Counted from the first letter of the stretch, positions 1 through 7,526 are shown. The stretch is DNA of 64,000 nt from Tannerella forsythia (GCF_003860135.1 NZ_RQYN01000005.1:62001-126000); one strand, 5' to 3'. Program-made: numbers and translations. The notes: generated from the sequence alone by a model not told the origin.

Positions 1-53
1 AAACACAGACATATTGAAAGCAGAGTGAAAACAAAAAAAACAATGAAATAACC

Positions 54-1256
54 ATGCGCAGTACATTCTCTTTACTACTCTATATCAATCGCAACAAAGT
101 TCGTGCAGACGGTACAACTTCCGTCCTTTGCCGAATCTCCATTGACGGGAAAAGCACGACGATAACCACCGGTATCTCCTGCAAACCCCAACAATGGAAC
201 GCCAAAAATGCAGAGGCCTCAGATACACGGACAAACAACCGTCTGAAGAAATTCCGCAGTAATGCGGAACGGCTTTATGAGGATCTGCTCAAGAAATACG
301 GCGTTGTCAGTGCCGAACTGTTGAAAAACGAAATCGCAGGACATGTCGTAGTCCCCCTTCATTTACTCCGGATGGGAGAAAGAGAAAGAGAACGCCTTGC
401 GATAAGAGCCAAAGAAATAGGCTCAAACTCCACATACAGGAGTTCAAGATATTACCAAAGTTATATTCGCGAGTTTTTGGAGTCAAAAGGCATGAGCGAC
501 ATTGCTTTCTCAGACATCACCGAGGAGTTCGGACGGGAATACAAGGTTTATCTGAAACGATACAAAAACTTCGGAGCATCGCAGACCAACCATTGCCTTT
601 GTTGGCTGAACCGATTAGTTTACCTTGCCGTTGACCATGAGATTATTAGAGCCAATCCATTGGAAGAAGTCGAATATGAGAAGAAGCCACCTGCCAAGCG
701 TATGCATATCAGCAAAGCGGAGTTGAAACAACTGCTGGAACTGAAACTCCCCGACAATGACCCTTTGAAAGAACTGGCTCGACGGACTTTTATCTTCTCC
801 TGTTTTACGGGGCTTGCCTATGTCGATACACAATTGCTTTATCCGCACCACATAGGGAAAACTGCCGAAGGAAGACGTTATATACGGATTAACCGCAGGA
901 AGACAAAGGTAGAGTCATTTATCCCCCTGCATCCGATAGCGGAGCAGATTATCAATCTGTACAACACGACCGATGACACACAACCCGTCTTCCCTCTGCC
1001 AAGCAGGGATATGATGTGGTTTGAAATACACGAACTGGGCGTCATCATCGGGCGCAAGGAGAATCTGTCCTACCATCAAGCCCGGCACAGCTTCGGCTCG
1101 TTTTTGATTTCCGAGGGGATTTGTACGGAGAGCATTGCTAAGATGATGGGGCACGCCTCCATCACCAGCACGCAGACTTATGCGAAGATTTCTGAGAAGA
1201 AAATCTCAGAAGATATGGACAGGCTGATAGAAAGACGAAAGAACAACGAATATTGA
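54..1256 (+). CDS. Tyrosine recombinase / integrase of Bacteroides conjugative-transposon type
   Basis: A 400-residue site-specific recombinase that would integrate and excise a mobile element. The N-terminal ~85 residues look like the arm-DNA-binding domain (LLYINRNKVRADGTTSVLCRI), followed by a SAM-like core-binding domain (about 115-205) and the catalytic domain (about 225-390). Visible catalytic residues are HQAR (H-x-x-R), the H of MMGHAS and the tyrosine of TYAKI near the C-terminus. At the usual first arginine site the sequence is SCFTGLAYVD, so Arg I is replaced by Ala; IntDOT is known to lack Arg I as well. The length is full for the family and the ATG is the first in frame. It heads the accessory region and is followed 6 bp later by a small gene. 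Confidence 0.93.
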   Translation: MRSTFSLLLYINRNKVRADGTTSVLCRISIDGKSTTITTGISCKPQQWNAKNAEASDTRTNNRLKKFRSNAERLYEDLLKKYGVVSAELLKNEIAGHVVVPLHLLRMGERERERLAIRAKEIGSNSTYRSSRYYQSYIREFLESKGMSDIAFSDITEEFGREYKVYLKRYKNFGASQTNHCLCWLNRLVYLAVDHEIIRANPLEEVEYEKKPPAKRMHISKAELKQLLELKLPDNDPLKELARRTFIFSCFTGLAYVDTQLLYPHHIGKTAEGRRYIRINRRKTKVESFIPLHPIAEQIINLYNTTDDTQPVFPLPSRDMMWFEIHELGVIIGRKENLSYHQARHSFGSFLISEGICTESIAKMMGHASITSTQTYAKISEKKISEDMDRLIERRKNNEY

Positions 1257-1262
1257 AACACG

Positions 1263-1625
1263 ATGAAAAGAGAAATCATAACCATCAGGGAGAATGGAGA
1301 AATACATATCCCGACAACTCCCGTATGGATGTCGGCTTGTGAGATAGCCAATCTGCTCGGGGCATTCTCTGGCAAGGTGAACGCACAAATCAAAGCGATA
1401 TTCAAAGAGGGGCTTTTGATGGAGACGGAAGCGATGAAGACAATCCGCTCAGAACGGGGATTTATTGATTTGTACAGTATTGAAATGATAGCAATGCTGT
1501 CGTTTCGTATTGCCACGCCACAGGCAAAGACTTTGCGCAGGTGGATAATCGGCAGGTTTTCTAAGAAGAAAGTTTCCTCCTCACCCATAATCGTCTGCTA
1601 TACCGTCGGCAGACAACATAATTAA
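1263..1625 (+). CDS. Small conserved protein following the integrase, RhuM-like (tentative)
   Basis: A 120-residue protein of unknown function, starting 6 bp after the integrase stop and so probably co-transcribed. The middle (ACEIANLLGAFSGKVNAQIKAI) looks like a helix-turn-helix, and RGFIDLYSIEMIAMLSFRI with a following RRW resembles the N-terminal part of RhuM/KilA-N-like DNA-binding proteins. That resemblance is an inference from pattern only. Small genes of this kind often sit behind integrases in Bacteroides elements, which suggests a regulatory or directionality role, but nothing in the sequence proves it. Confidence 0.65.
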   Translation: MKREIITIRENGEIHIPTTPVWMSACEIANLLGAFSGKVNAQIKAIFKEGLLMETEAMKTIRSERGFIDLYSIEMIAMLSFRIATPQAKTLRRWIIGRFSKKKVSSSPIIVCYTVGRQHN

Positions 1626-1627
1626 GG

Positions 1628-1670
1628 AAAAGCAGGCAGTGAGAGGATAATTTCCCACTGTCTGCTTTTT
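1628..1670 (+). terminator. Rho-independent terminator after the integrase operon
   Basis: AAAGCAGGCAGTG pairs with CACTGTCTGCTTT (12 of 13) across a 14-nt loop and runs into five T. It lies 3 bp after the stop of the 120-residue gene and would end the integrase transcript. Confidence 0.8.
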
Positions 1671-1963
1671 ACTTACTGTACATTCCGTTGTGTCTTGATT
1701 TTGGCGTATGATGAGCCAATGAAGAAAAGTGGTCGAAGAAGCCAACAAATCTTACGTAAGAATCAGAAAAAACTTACGTCACTTTTCTGGAATCTTACGT
1801 CACTTTTTTTTGAGAGTTGCTTTGTCGTGGTCAAAACAAATCGACAATATGACCAAAATCAAGACAACAGAGGCAAACAGTTAAACCCTAACAGAAATAG
1901 ATTAATAAACAGGCAGTAAGACGCATTTATCTCACTGCCTGCCTTAGTGTTTTTGGTAAATGA
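1671..1963. other. Intergenic stretch with CTTACGT direct repeats and a second hairpin
   Basis: No convincing gene. Three CTTACGT copies lie at 1751, 1773 and 1794, spaced 22 and 21 bp; the last two extend to CTTACGTCACTTTT. A hairpin CAGGCAGT/ACTGCCTG (1910-1917, 1934-1941) precedes the convergent SnoaL gene. The 13-mer GCAGGCAGTGAGA at 1632-1644 recurs in inverted orientation at 1930-1942, bracketing the interval. Function unknown; integrase arm sites or a regulator operator are possible. Confidence 0.5.
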
Positions 1964-2368
1964 TCATCCTTGTGCCAGTGCCGTCCAGAAGCGGTCTTCT
2001 TCGTCGATTCGCTCGGAGAACAGCCAGACTTCCTTTATCAGGTCATTATCAAAGCGGAAAAGGTCTACTCCCCTCATCTCCATTGAATGCCCGTTTGCCG
2101 ACACTGCAAATCCAATCGCAGCTACAACCAAATCGCCGTTTCCCGTCACATAATCCACTTGGTCGATAGCGAATGTTCCATTACTCAATTGAGCCATTCT
2201 TCCCAAATGAGCGAAAACATTCTGCTTGCCGTTGTAAACGCCCGACAATGTACCCTTTCCCGGTTGATGCCATATCAAATCATCGGAGAGCAATGCCCCC
2301 ACCGTTTCAAAATCACCCTGTGCCAAAGCGGTGTAAAATTGACGCACTTTTTCGATTTTCTTTTCCAT
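1964..2368 (-). CDS. SnoaL-like / nuclear transport factor 2-fold protein
   Basis: A 134-residue protein of the NTF2-like superfamily. It starts with a helical MEKKIEKVRQFYTALAQGDFETVGALLSDDLIWHQPG segment typical of SnoaL/ketosteroid-isomerase-like small cone-shaped proteins, followed by beta strands ending in GVDLFRFDNDLIKEVWLFSE. Members act on small hydrophobic or polyketide-like substrates, but many are of unknown function; nothing here fixes the substrate. It is divergent from an HxlR regulator, sharing a 133-bp intergenic region, which suggests HxlR control as in many stress- or electrophile-responsive pairs (inference). Confidence 0.85.
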   Translation of the reverse strand: MEKKIEKVRQFYTALAQGDFETVGALLSDDLIWHQPGKGTLSGVYNGKQNVFAHLGRMAQLSNGTFAIDQVDYVTGNGDLVVAAIGFAVSANGHSMEMRGVDLFRFDNDLIKEVWLFSERIDEEDRFWTALAQG

Positions 2369-2399
2369 AAAACTGTATTTTTAATTGTCAGAACCACTG

Positions 2400-2430
2400 C
2401 AAAGTTATACCTTTGCACTACTATCTGCAA
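2400..2430 (-). promoter_or_regulatory. Bacteroidetes-type promoter of the SnoaL-like gene
   Basis: On the minus strand TAACTTTG (2407-2400) matches TAnnTTTG. A TTG at 2430-2428 lies 20 bp upstream as the -33 element. The start codon follows about 30 bp downstream. Confidence 0.6.
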
Positions 2431-2431
2431 G

Positions 2432-2469
2432 TACACACAATATTGTATGATACACACCATATTGTTAGA
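2432..2469. repeat. Two 19-bp tandem direct repeats, candidate HxlR operator
   Basis: TACACACAATATTGTATGA and TACACACCATATTGTTAGA abut each other (16 of 19 identical). Each contains ACAATATTGT or a one-mismatch version of this palindrome. They lie between the divergent SnoaL-like and HxlR genes, just upstream of the SnoaL -33 element. Confidence 0.6.
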
Positions 2470-2501
2470 ATTGCTGATTATCAAGAATAAAAAAGTTTGT
2501 C

Positions 2502-2816
2502 ATGGAGAGAAAGATTTCAGACACAGAATGTCCCGTGCGAAAGTCTATGCAGATTTTTGCAGGTAAATGGACGCTACTCATCATTTTTCAAATCAACCAC
2601 AGGGTAATCCGTTACGGAGAACTCAAACGTGCTATTCCCGGTATCAGCGAGAAGATGCTTATCGACGAGTTGAAATTCTTGTGCGGTAAAGGGCTGATTA
2701 AAAAGAAACAGTATCCCGAAGTACCTCCACGAGTAGAGTACTCCCTCACGCCATTGGGAGAGAAAGTTCTGCCGATTATAGACGAGATTGCCAAGTTCGG
2801 TATGGAGAATTTGTAG
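2502..2816 (+). CDS. HxlR-family winged-helix transcriptional regulator
   Basis: A 104-residue regulator of the HxlR/MarR-like winged-helix type. It has the family signature: CPVRKSMQIFAGKWTLLIIFQ at the N-terminus with a conserved Cys (residue 9), then RYGELKRAIPGISEKMLIDELKFLCGKGLI as the recognition helix region and RVEYSLTPLGEKVLPII as the wing. HxlR proteins often sense electrophiles or oxidants through the N-terminal Cys and control a divergent gene. Here that gene is the SnoaL-like one, and the 19-bp tandem repeats between them are the likely binding site (inference). Confidence 0.93.
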   Translation: MERKISDTECPVRKSMQIFAGKWTLLIIFQINHRVIRYGELKRAIPGISEKMLIDELKFLCGKGLIKKKQYPEVPPRVEYSLTPLGEKVLPIIDEIAKFGMENL

Positions 2817-3039
2817 TCTTACAGATTAGATTTTCAACGTGTGAAGCATAAATTTTCTCTCAAAAAACGGTATTGCCTTCAAAAAAACAAACCGTTTTAC
2901 CTTTTATTGTTGTCGAATATATTATGTTTGTGGCAACAAAGTGTTTTTTCACATGAAAGATAGAGGGCATAGAAAAACGAAACATCAGATTTCGCTTTAT
3001 TCATTTCCTGATACTTTCAGAACATAAGACAATTAAAAT

Positions 3040-3459
3040 ATGTGGTCAAAAACGTATTCTATTACAACTAATGAAGTTACAAAAGAACAAATGTGGAAGC
3101 TATTTGCTGATGTAAATGGCTGGCATACATGGGATAGTGGAGTGGAAAACGCTCAATTGAATGGGCAATTTGAACAAGGCTATCATATTCTTTTGAAACC
3201 TAAAAGCGGTCCGAAGATAAAGATTGTTCTTTCAAAAGTAGTAGAGAAGCAATTGTTTATTACGGCTTCTTCTTTCCCTTTGGGTAAAATCTATCACCAG
3301 CATTTGTTTGAGGAAACCTCTGATGGGTTGAGAATTTCATATACTATCACGGTAAAAGGAGTGTTGAGTTTCTTGTGGGTGAAACTTATTGCCCAAAATC
3401 TGTTCAATTCAATTCCCAAAGATGTTGTAAAACAAATAAACATAGCCAAGACACTATGA
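3040..3459 (+). CDS. SRPBCC-fold (polyketide cyclase/START-like) protein
   Basis: A 139-residue protein of the SRPBCC superfamily. It shows the N-terminal strand, then KEQMWKLFADVNGWHTWDSGVENAQL, the typical 'W-x-x-W' entrance of polyketide cyclase/dehydrase-like proteins, then GPKIKIVLSKVVEK and a long C-terminal helix (LIAQNLFNSIPKDVVKQI). Such proteins bind hydrophobic ligands; the ligand is unknown. The stop codon overlaps the start of the MarR gene (ATGA), so the two are translationally coupled and the MarR protein may respond to the same ligand. Confidence 0.85.
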   Translation: MWSKTYSITTNEVTKEQMWKLFADVNGWHTWDSGVENAQLNGQFEQGYHILLKPKSGPKIKIVLSKVVEKQLFITASSFPLGKIYHQHLFEETSDGLRISYTITVKGVLSFLWVKLIAQNLFNSIPKDVVKQINIAKTL

Positions 3460-3929
3460 ATAAGACAGACATTGTTTTTGGAATCGAAAAGGCAGAAGAG
3501 AGTTCGGGGTTTCTGCTTTGGCAAGTTACAACACTTTGGCAGCGTCGCATAAAGCAATCATTGGATTTATTGGATTTGACGCATACGCAATTCGTTCTAT
3601 TGGCAACTGTAGCTTCACTTTCTCAAAATGGTAATATCGTAACACAGATTGACATTGCAAATCAAAGTAAAACCGATCGTATGATGGTTTCTAAAGTTTT
3701 ACGCACACTACAATCAAAAGGGCTGATAGAGAGAAGAGAGCATAGAACCGATACACGAGCCAAAGAAATAACCATCACTCGAAAAGCCTTAGATCTTGTA
3801 CAAAAAGCGGTAGTTGCAGTGGAGCAAATAGATAGAGAGTTCTTTGGAGTTCTCCGCACCGAGCGAGAAAGATTCAACGACAGTATGCGTCAACTAATCA
3901 AGAATGACATAAGTCGTTCCTCAACGTAA
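3456..3929 (+). CDS. MarR-family transcriptional regulator
   Basis: A 157-residue winged-helix regulator. The start ATG at 3456 is chosen because it overlaps the upstream stop as ATGA and begins the conserved part (MNKTDIVFGIEKAEESSGFLLW); an upstream in-frame ATG lies inside the SRPBCC gene. The MarR core is clear: LTHTQFVLLATVASL, the recognition helix in SKTDRMMVSKVLRTLQSKGLI, the wing ERREHRTDTRAKEITITRKAL, and C-terminal dimerisation helices. It probably represses its own two-gene unit; no operator was recognised. Confidence 0.92.
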   Translation: MNKTDIVFGIEKAEESSGFLLWQVTTLWQRRIKQSLDLLDLTHTQFVLLATVASLSQNGNIVTQIDIANQSKTDRMMVSKVLRTLQSKGLIERREHRTDTRAKEITITRKALDLVQKAVVAVEQIDREFFGVLRTERERFNDSMRQLIKNDISRSST

Positions 3930-3937
3930 CAGACTTC

Positions 3938-4381
3938 ATGAAAATAGAAAGAGTAACCGAAAACAAGAAGCAATTCCTTGACCTGTTATTGTTAGCAGAT
4001 GAATAGGAAGATATGATTGACAAGTACTTGCCAAACGGAGACTTGTTTGCCTTATACGACGATGACTTGAAAAGCATTTGCGTTGTAGTGCCGGTAAGCA
4101 GTAATACCTGTGAACTGAAAAACATAGTGACATACGAGCAGTATCGGGGCAAAGGTTTCGGTAGGAGATTGATAGATTACATTTCCGATTTCTACAAAAA
4201 AGACTATAAGACAATGCTTGTCGGTACAGGCGAAGTTCCTGCAATTCTATCGTTTTATGAAAGTTGTGGCTTTGAAAAGTCTCATCGGATCGAGCATTTC
4301 TTCACGGACAATTACGACCGTCCTATTTTCGAGGGAGATATACGACTTGTAGATATGATTTACCTTAGAAAGAACTTATAA
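3938..4381 (+). pseudogene. GNAT N-acetyltransferase interrupted by an in-frame TAG
   Basis: Reading from ATG 3938 (9 bp after the MarR stop) gives MKIERVTENKKQFLDLLLLADE and then TAG at 4004-4006. The same frame continues without interruption from 4007 to 4381. The second part has the GNAT acetyl-CoA motif A ([17 protein letters not shown], i.e. Q/R-x-x-G-x-G/A) and motif B ([18 protein letters not shown]). Both parts read as one GNAT domain of about 147 residues, so a single substitution (for example CAG or GAG to TAG) has broken it. Translation could restart at ATG 4013 to give 122 residues lacking the first strand and helix; activity is then doubtful. Confidence 0.8.
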
Positions 4382-4383
4382 CA

Positions 4384-4998
4384 ATGGGAATAGACAACAT
4401 ATTAAGCAAGATATTACCAATAGAACATGGCTTTCAGCATATTATTGATGGAGCTGATGAAATCCTTTCTGCATACTCGAAGAAACAATGTTTTGAATTT
4501 GCTCTCGAGTTGTTCAAACACGAAGCCTATCAAGCCCGAATGTTGGCAACAACTATATTGGGCAGATTGGCAACAACGAATAATGATGCACTTCATTTTC
4601 TGAAAGAACAAATAAGTACTGATGAAAATTGGCGTGTGCAGGAAATGCTTGCAAAAGCTTTTGATGAAGTTTGCAAACATAGAGGATATGAAACGTCTTT
4701 ACCACTCATCGAAGAGTGGATAACTGACGATAATCCGAATGTAGTCCGTGCCGTAACAGAGGGGTTGAGGATTTGGACAAGTCGTCCATTCTTCAAAGAA
4801 AACCCATTGATGGCTATTGCTCTAATCGCTAAGCACAAGGGACACGAAAGCGAATATCTTCGGAAATCCGTAGGAAACGCTCTAAGGGATATAAGCAAGA
4901 AGCACGCAGAATTGATACGGCAAGAGGTGGAGCAATGGGATTTATCCAATCCTCGAATTATGTTCACTTATAAACTTGCAGCGAAGTTGTTAAAATGA
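4384..4998 (+). CDS. HEAT-repeat protein, DNA alkylation repair (AlkD)-like
   Basis: A 204-residue all-helical protein of repeated HEAT-like helices (AYQARMLATTILGRLATTNNDALHFLKEQ, NWRVQEMLAKAFDEVCKHRGYETSLPLIEEWITDDNPNVVRAVTEGLRIW). It resembles the AlkD/AlkC DNA glycosylase fold and short HEAT proteins annotated as DNA alkylation repair. The aromatic and acidic catalytic positions of AlkD cannot be assigned with confidence, so the enzyme activity is an inference. It starts 2 bp after the GNAT remnant and overlaps the kinase gene by 4 bp, so these genes form one unit. Confidence 0.75.
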   Translation: MGIDNILSKILPIEHGFQHIIDGADEILSAYSKKQCFEFALELFKHEAYQARMLATTILGRLATTNNDALHFLKEQISTDENWRVQEMLAKAFDEVCKHRGYETSLPLIEEWITDDNPNVVRAVTEGLRIWTSRPFFKENPLMAIALIAKHKGHESEYLRKSVGNALRDISKKHAELIRQEVEQWDLSNPRIMFTYKLAAKLLK

Positions 4999-5531
4999 AT
5001 ATTACAATGAGCAAAGCCATTCTTTTTATTTTTTCTGGACTACCAGCGGTTGGCAAATCCACACTTGCGAGGTTTGTCGCAAAAGAGTTTGGAACGGTTT
5101 ACTTGCGCATTGATACCATAGAACAAGGACTGAAAGACCTATGTCGTATCAGTGTCGAGGGAGAGAGTTACAGATTGGCTTACCGCATGGCAAGCGACAA
5201 TTTGCAACTCAACAGTAATGTCGTGGCTGATAGCTGCAACCCCATCGAATTGACAAGAAGGGAATGGGAAGAGGTTGCCGCTAAGAGTGGTTGCCGTTTC
5301 TTAAATATTGAAATTGTTTGCTCGGACAAGTCGGAACACAAGCAACGAGCAATGCAGAGGATTTCAGAAGTCACAAATATGAAGATACCGATATGGGACG
5401 ACATCGAAAAACGAGAATATCACGAATGGCGAAAAGACCATATTATTATTGACACAGCAGGCAAGACTATTGAACAATGCAAAACTGAACTAAAAACAAA
5501 GATAACCGACAACCATCTTCTTGATGAATAG
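4995..5531 (+). CDS. P-loop kinase-like ATPase (predicted kinase)
   Basis: A 178-residue P-loop protein with Walker A GLPAVGKST at residues 14-22, then LRIDTIEQGL and VVADSCNPIELTRREWEEVA, which match the small predicted-kinase (COG0645-like/Zeta-like AAA_33) family. A lid-like region with basic residues (HKQRAMQRISE) follows. These enzymes phosphorylate small molecules such as aminoglycosides, sugars or nucleosides, but the substrate cannot be read from the sequence. Its start overlaps the stop of the HEAT-repeat gene (ATGA-like coupling). Confidence 0.82.
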   Translation: MNITMSKAILFIFSGLPAVGKSTLARFVAKEFGTVYLRIDTIEQGLKDLCRISVEGESYRLAYRMASDNLQLNSNVVADSCNPIELTRREWEEVAAKSGCRFLNIEIVCSDKSEHKQRAMQRISEVTNMKIPIWDDIEKREYHEWRKDHIIIDTAGKTIEQCKTELKTKITDNHLLDE

Positions 5532-5631
5532 ATTTCAACGATGGCAGGATAAACAGTGAGTAAAGACATCAACAATTAAACAGAAAAGAGTTTGCTTCAT
5601 TAAAATGGAACAAACTCTTTTCCGTTTAGGC

Positions 5632-5730
5632 TTATATACTCCTTTGTTGCATCAACTTGTCCATGTCCCTTGCAATCTTTTGGTCAGTGATTTGAACATA
5701 GATGTGTATGCTGTCTATGGAATGTTGCTT
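5632..5730 (-). pseudogene. C-terminal fragment of a tyrosine recombinase
   Basis: On the minus strand an open stretch ending at TAA 5634-5632 reads KQHSIDSIHIYVQITDQK then IARDMDKLMQQRSI. This is the C-terminus of a Bacteroides integrase, including the active-site tyrosine context (H-x-Y-x-x-I-T-D-x-K-I). No catalytic domain precedes it, so it is a relic of a second integrase. Confidence 0.75.
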
Positions 5731-5801
5731 TAGGGAAAAGGATTAAAGACAATTCGTTTGAATCCCAAAAGAGACTGTATGGAGCTTTTTTTACTCAATT
5801 C

Positions 5802-5833
5802 TTTGAGCTTTTCTTTTGAGTAGTCTATCTTTG
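5802..5833 (+). promoter_or_regulatory. Promoter of the AbiEi gene
   Basis: TTTG (5802-5805) and TATCTTTG (5826-5833) are spaced by 20 bp, matching the Bacteroidetes -33/-7 pattern. Transcription would start just before the palindrome at 5836-5860. Confidence 0.65.
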
Positions 5834-5835
5834 CG

Positions 5836-5860
5836 AATAGTAGCCATTACGGCTACTATT
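5836..5860. promoter_or_regulatory. 10-bp inverted repeat, candidate AbiEi autoregulatory operator
   Basis: AATAGTAGCC and GGCTACTATT form a perfect inverted repeat with a 5-nt spacer, lying between the -7 element and the abiEi start at 5874. AbiEi antitoxins are known to repress their own promoter by binding inverted repeats. Confidence 0.6.
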
Positions 5861-5873
5861 AAAGAATAAGGAA

Positions 5874-6674
5874 ATGGCAGAAAAAGTATTCTCTTATGGT
5901 GATTTTATCAGGCAGGTCTTGTCGGTGGGGCGAATTTCGTTTACCATTGAGGAGGTGATGCAGCAAAGCGGATATGGCAGGAAAATCGTACAGGTCTCCC
6001 TTTCTCGTTTGGCAAGCAAGGGAGAGATTGCACTTATAAGACGAGGCTTTTATGTGATTATTACCCCGGAGTTTTCCCTGCAAAAAAACGTCCCGCCTCT
6101 TATGTATATCGATGATTTGATGAAATACATAGAAAGAGATTATTACGTCTCTCTTCTGTCGGCTGCCGCACTTCACGGGGCTGCCCATCAGCAACCGATG
6201 CGTTTTTTTGTTACTACAGGTATGCCTCCTGTCAGAAACATAGAGAATGACAGGTTGCATATCGCTTTCAACATAAGGAAAGAGTGGGATAATTCTTGTG
6301 TTACACAGATGAAGACCCGAACGGGATATGTGAATGTGTCCACTCCGGAGGCGACAATGCTCGACCTTGTGGAAAACCAACGCACTTTCGGATTGGCACG
6401 GGTTGTCGGTATTATTGATGAATTGTCTGAATGTATCAGCAAATCTTCTTTGCGAAACACCGCAACCTATTACCCTACGGCCATCATACAGCGTTTGGGC
6501 TACATCTTTGAGAGCTTGCCGGGAAAAGCAGACCTGACAAAGGGCTTGGCTTCCGTACTTGCCAAGCGGACTGTATATCCCCAATATTTTTCTCTTTCGG
6601 CAGAGAAGCGTGGCACATTGGACGAAAAATGGAAAGTCATTGTAAACGATGAAATAGAAACAGACGTATTATGA
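5874..6674 (+). CDS. abiEi: Type IV toxin-antitoxin AbiEi-family antitoxin
   Basis: A 266-residue antitoxin/transcription factor. The N-terminal winged helix (SFTIEEVMQQSGYGRKIVQVSLSRLASKGEIALIRRGFY, about 22-62) is the DNA-binding part. The AbiEi C-terminal region follows, with YYVSLLSAAALHGAAHQQP and TPEATMLDLVE typical of the family. In intact systems AbiEi represses the operon and counteracts the nucleotidyltransferase toxin AbiEii. Here the partner toxin gene starts in the usual overlapping position (ATGA at 6671) but ends after 14 codons, so the antitoxin is an orphan. It may still repress its own promoter through the inverted repeat at 5836-5860. Confidence 0.88.
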   Translation: MAEKVFSYGDFIRQVLSVGRISFTIEEVMQQSGYGRKIVQVSLSRLASKGEIALIRRGFYVIITPEFSLQKNVPPLMYIDDLMKYIERDYYVSLLSAAALHGAAHQQPMRFFVTTGMPPVRNIENDRLHIAFNIRKEWDNSCVTQMKTRTGYVNVSTPEATMLDLVENQRTFGLARVVGIIDELSECISKSSLRNTATYYPTAIIQRLGYIFESLPGKADLTKGLASVLAKRTVYPQYFSLSAEKRGTLDEKWKVIVNDEIETDVL

Positions 6675-6715
6675 TACCTCAACGATATATCCTCGAATGG
6701 AAATCCGTAGCCTAA
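6671..6715 (+). pseudogene. Remnant of the AbiEii toxin gene (first 14 codons)
   Basis: ATG 6671 overlaps the abiEi stop as ATGA and encodes MIPQRYILEWKSVA before TAA 6713-6715. This matches the usual start of AbiEii nucleotidyltransferases (MIP-x-x-YI-x-EW). No nucleotidyltransferase motifs follow, so the toxin body has been deleted. Confidence 0.7.
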
Positions 6716-6751
6716 AAGTCCAAAAAGGCACGAAGCCGGACAATGGTGTAA

Positions 6752-6783
6752 GCAATGAAAATCCGTAAACTCATTTTCATTGC
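6752..6783. repeat. 11-bp perfect hairpin downstream of the AbiE remnant
   Basis: GCAATGAAAAT and ATTTTCATTGC are perfect inverted repeats around a 10-nt loop. No T-tract follows, so it is not a classical terminator. It lies at the edge of the deletion that removed the toxin and could be a recombination or protein-binding site. Confidence 0.5.
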
Positions 6784-6864
6784 AGAGCGACCGCCTTTGC
6801 CGCCAATCGCCCTGCTGAAATAAAAATATTTTTAATATGTGAATTACCAATAAGATTAAAGTAT

Positions 6865-7500
6865 ATGTGTCAGCCTGAATTAAGAGATATCGAAAAAGAG
6901 AAAAGAAGACTTGCTTTTGAAAAAGCTCACGAGATTAGGAAGTTTGAAATTGAACTTTATTGGAAACGAACTACTTATTTTTGGGCATTTATAGCCTTTT
7001 CCTTTGGAGCGTATATTGCAGTTGTATCTTCCGAAAGCAAAGAGTTTACCAATAGAGAAAACTACGCTTTCGTTATAACATGTATTGGCTTTATCTTTTC
7101 TCTCAGTTGGTATCTCGTAAATAGAGCCAGCAAGCATTGGCAAACCAATTGGGAGGTGATTATAGATGATTTAGAAGATGAATTCACAGGAGATTTGATG
7201 AAAAGACATATAGAGAATAATAACAAATGGTATGAATTGACATTATCGTATAGATATTCTGTTTCAAGGATCAACCAGATTGTAAGCCTCTTTATTACCA
7301 TTGTATGGGTTATCTTGATGTGTTTTTCTGGTTATCAAATTCTCAGTATTTCCACATTATCCTTATCAGGAAACTGGATGTTTCCTATATTCTTTATTGT
7401 CACAATCGCTTTCTTTGTTATTCTCGTAAAATGGGGAAAGTCTGAAAAGCCAAAGGAAAAGGTTACTCTTAATCGAAAATCGTCCAAAGAATGTTGTTGA
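6865..7500 (+). CDS. Four-helix membrane protein, RipA-like (tentative)
   Basis: A 211-residue inner-membrane protein. Four hydrophobic segments are visible at about 36-55 (YFWAFIAFSFGAYIAVV), 68-86 (FVITCIGFIFSLSWYLV), 138-160 (VSLFITIVWVILMCFSGY) and 171-190 (MFPIFFIVTIAFFVILVKW). A charged N-terminal helix (RDIEKEKRRLAFEKAHEIRKFEIELYWKR) and a soluble loop between helices 2 and 3 (SKHWQTNWEVIIDDLEDEF) complete it. The YWKRTTYFW start is shared by a group of small membrane proteins that I associate with the RipA family, without certainty. It stands alone between the AbiE remnant and an AraC gene. Function unknown. Confidence 0.75.
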   Translation: MCQPELRDIEKEKRRLAFEKAHEIRKFEIELYWKRTTYFWAFIAFSFGAYIAVVSSESKEFTNRENYAFVITCIGFIFSLSWYLVNRASKHWQTNWEVIIDDLEDEFTGDLMKRHIENNNKWYELTLSYRYSVSRINQIVSLFITIVWVILMCFSGYQILSISTLSLSGNWMFPIFFIVTIAFFVILVKWGKSEKPKEKVTLNRKSSKECC

Positions 7501-7526
7501 ACGAAATCATAAAATAATGGAAAGAT

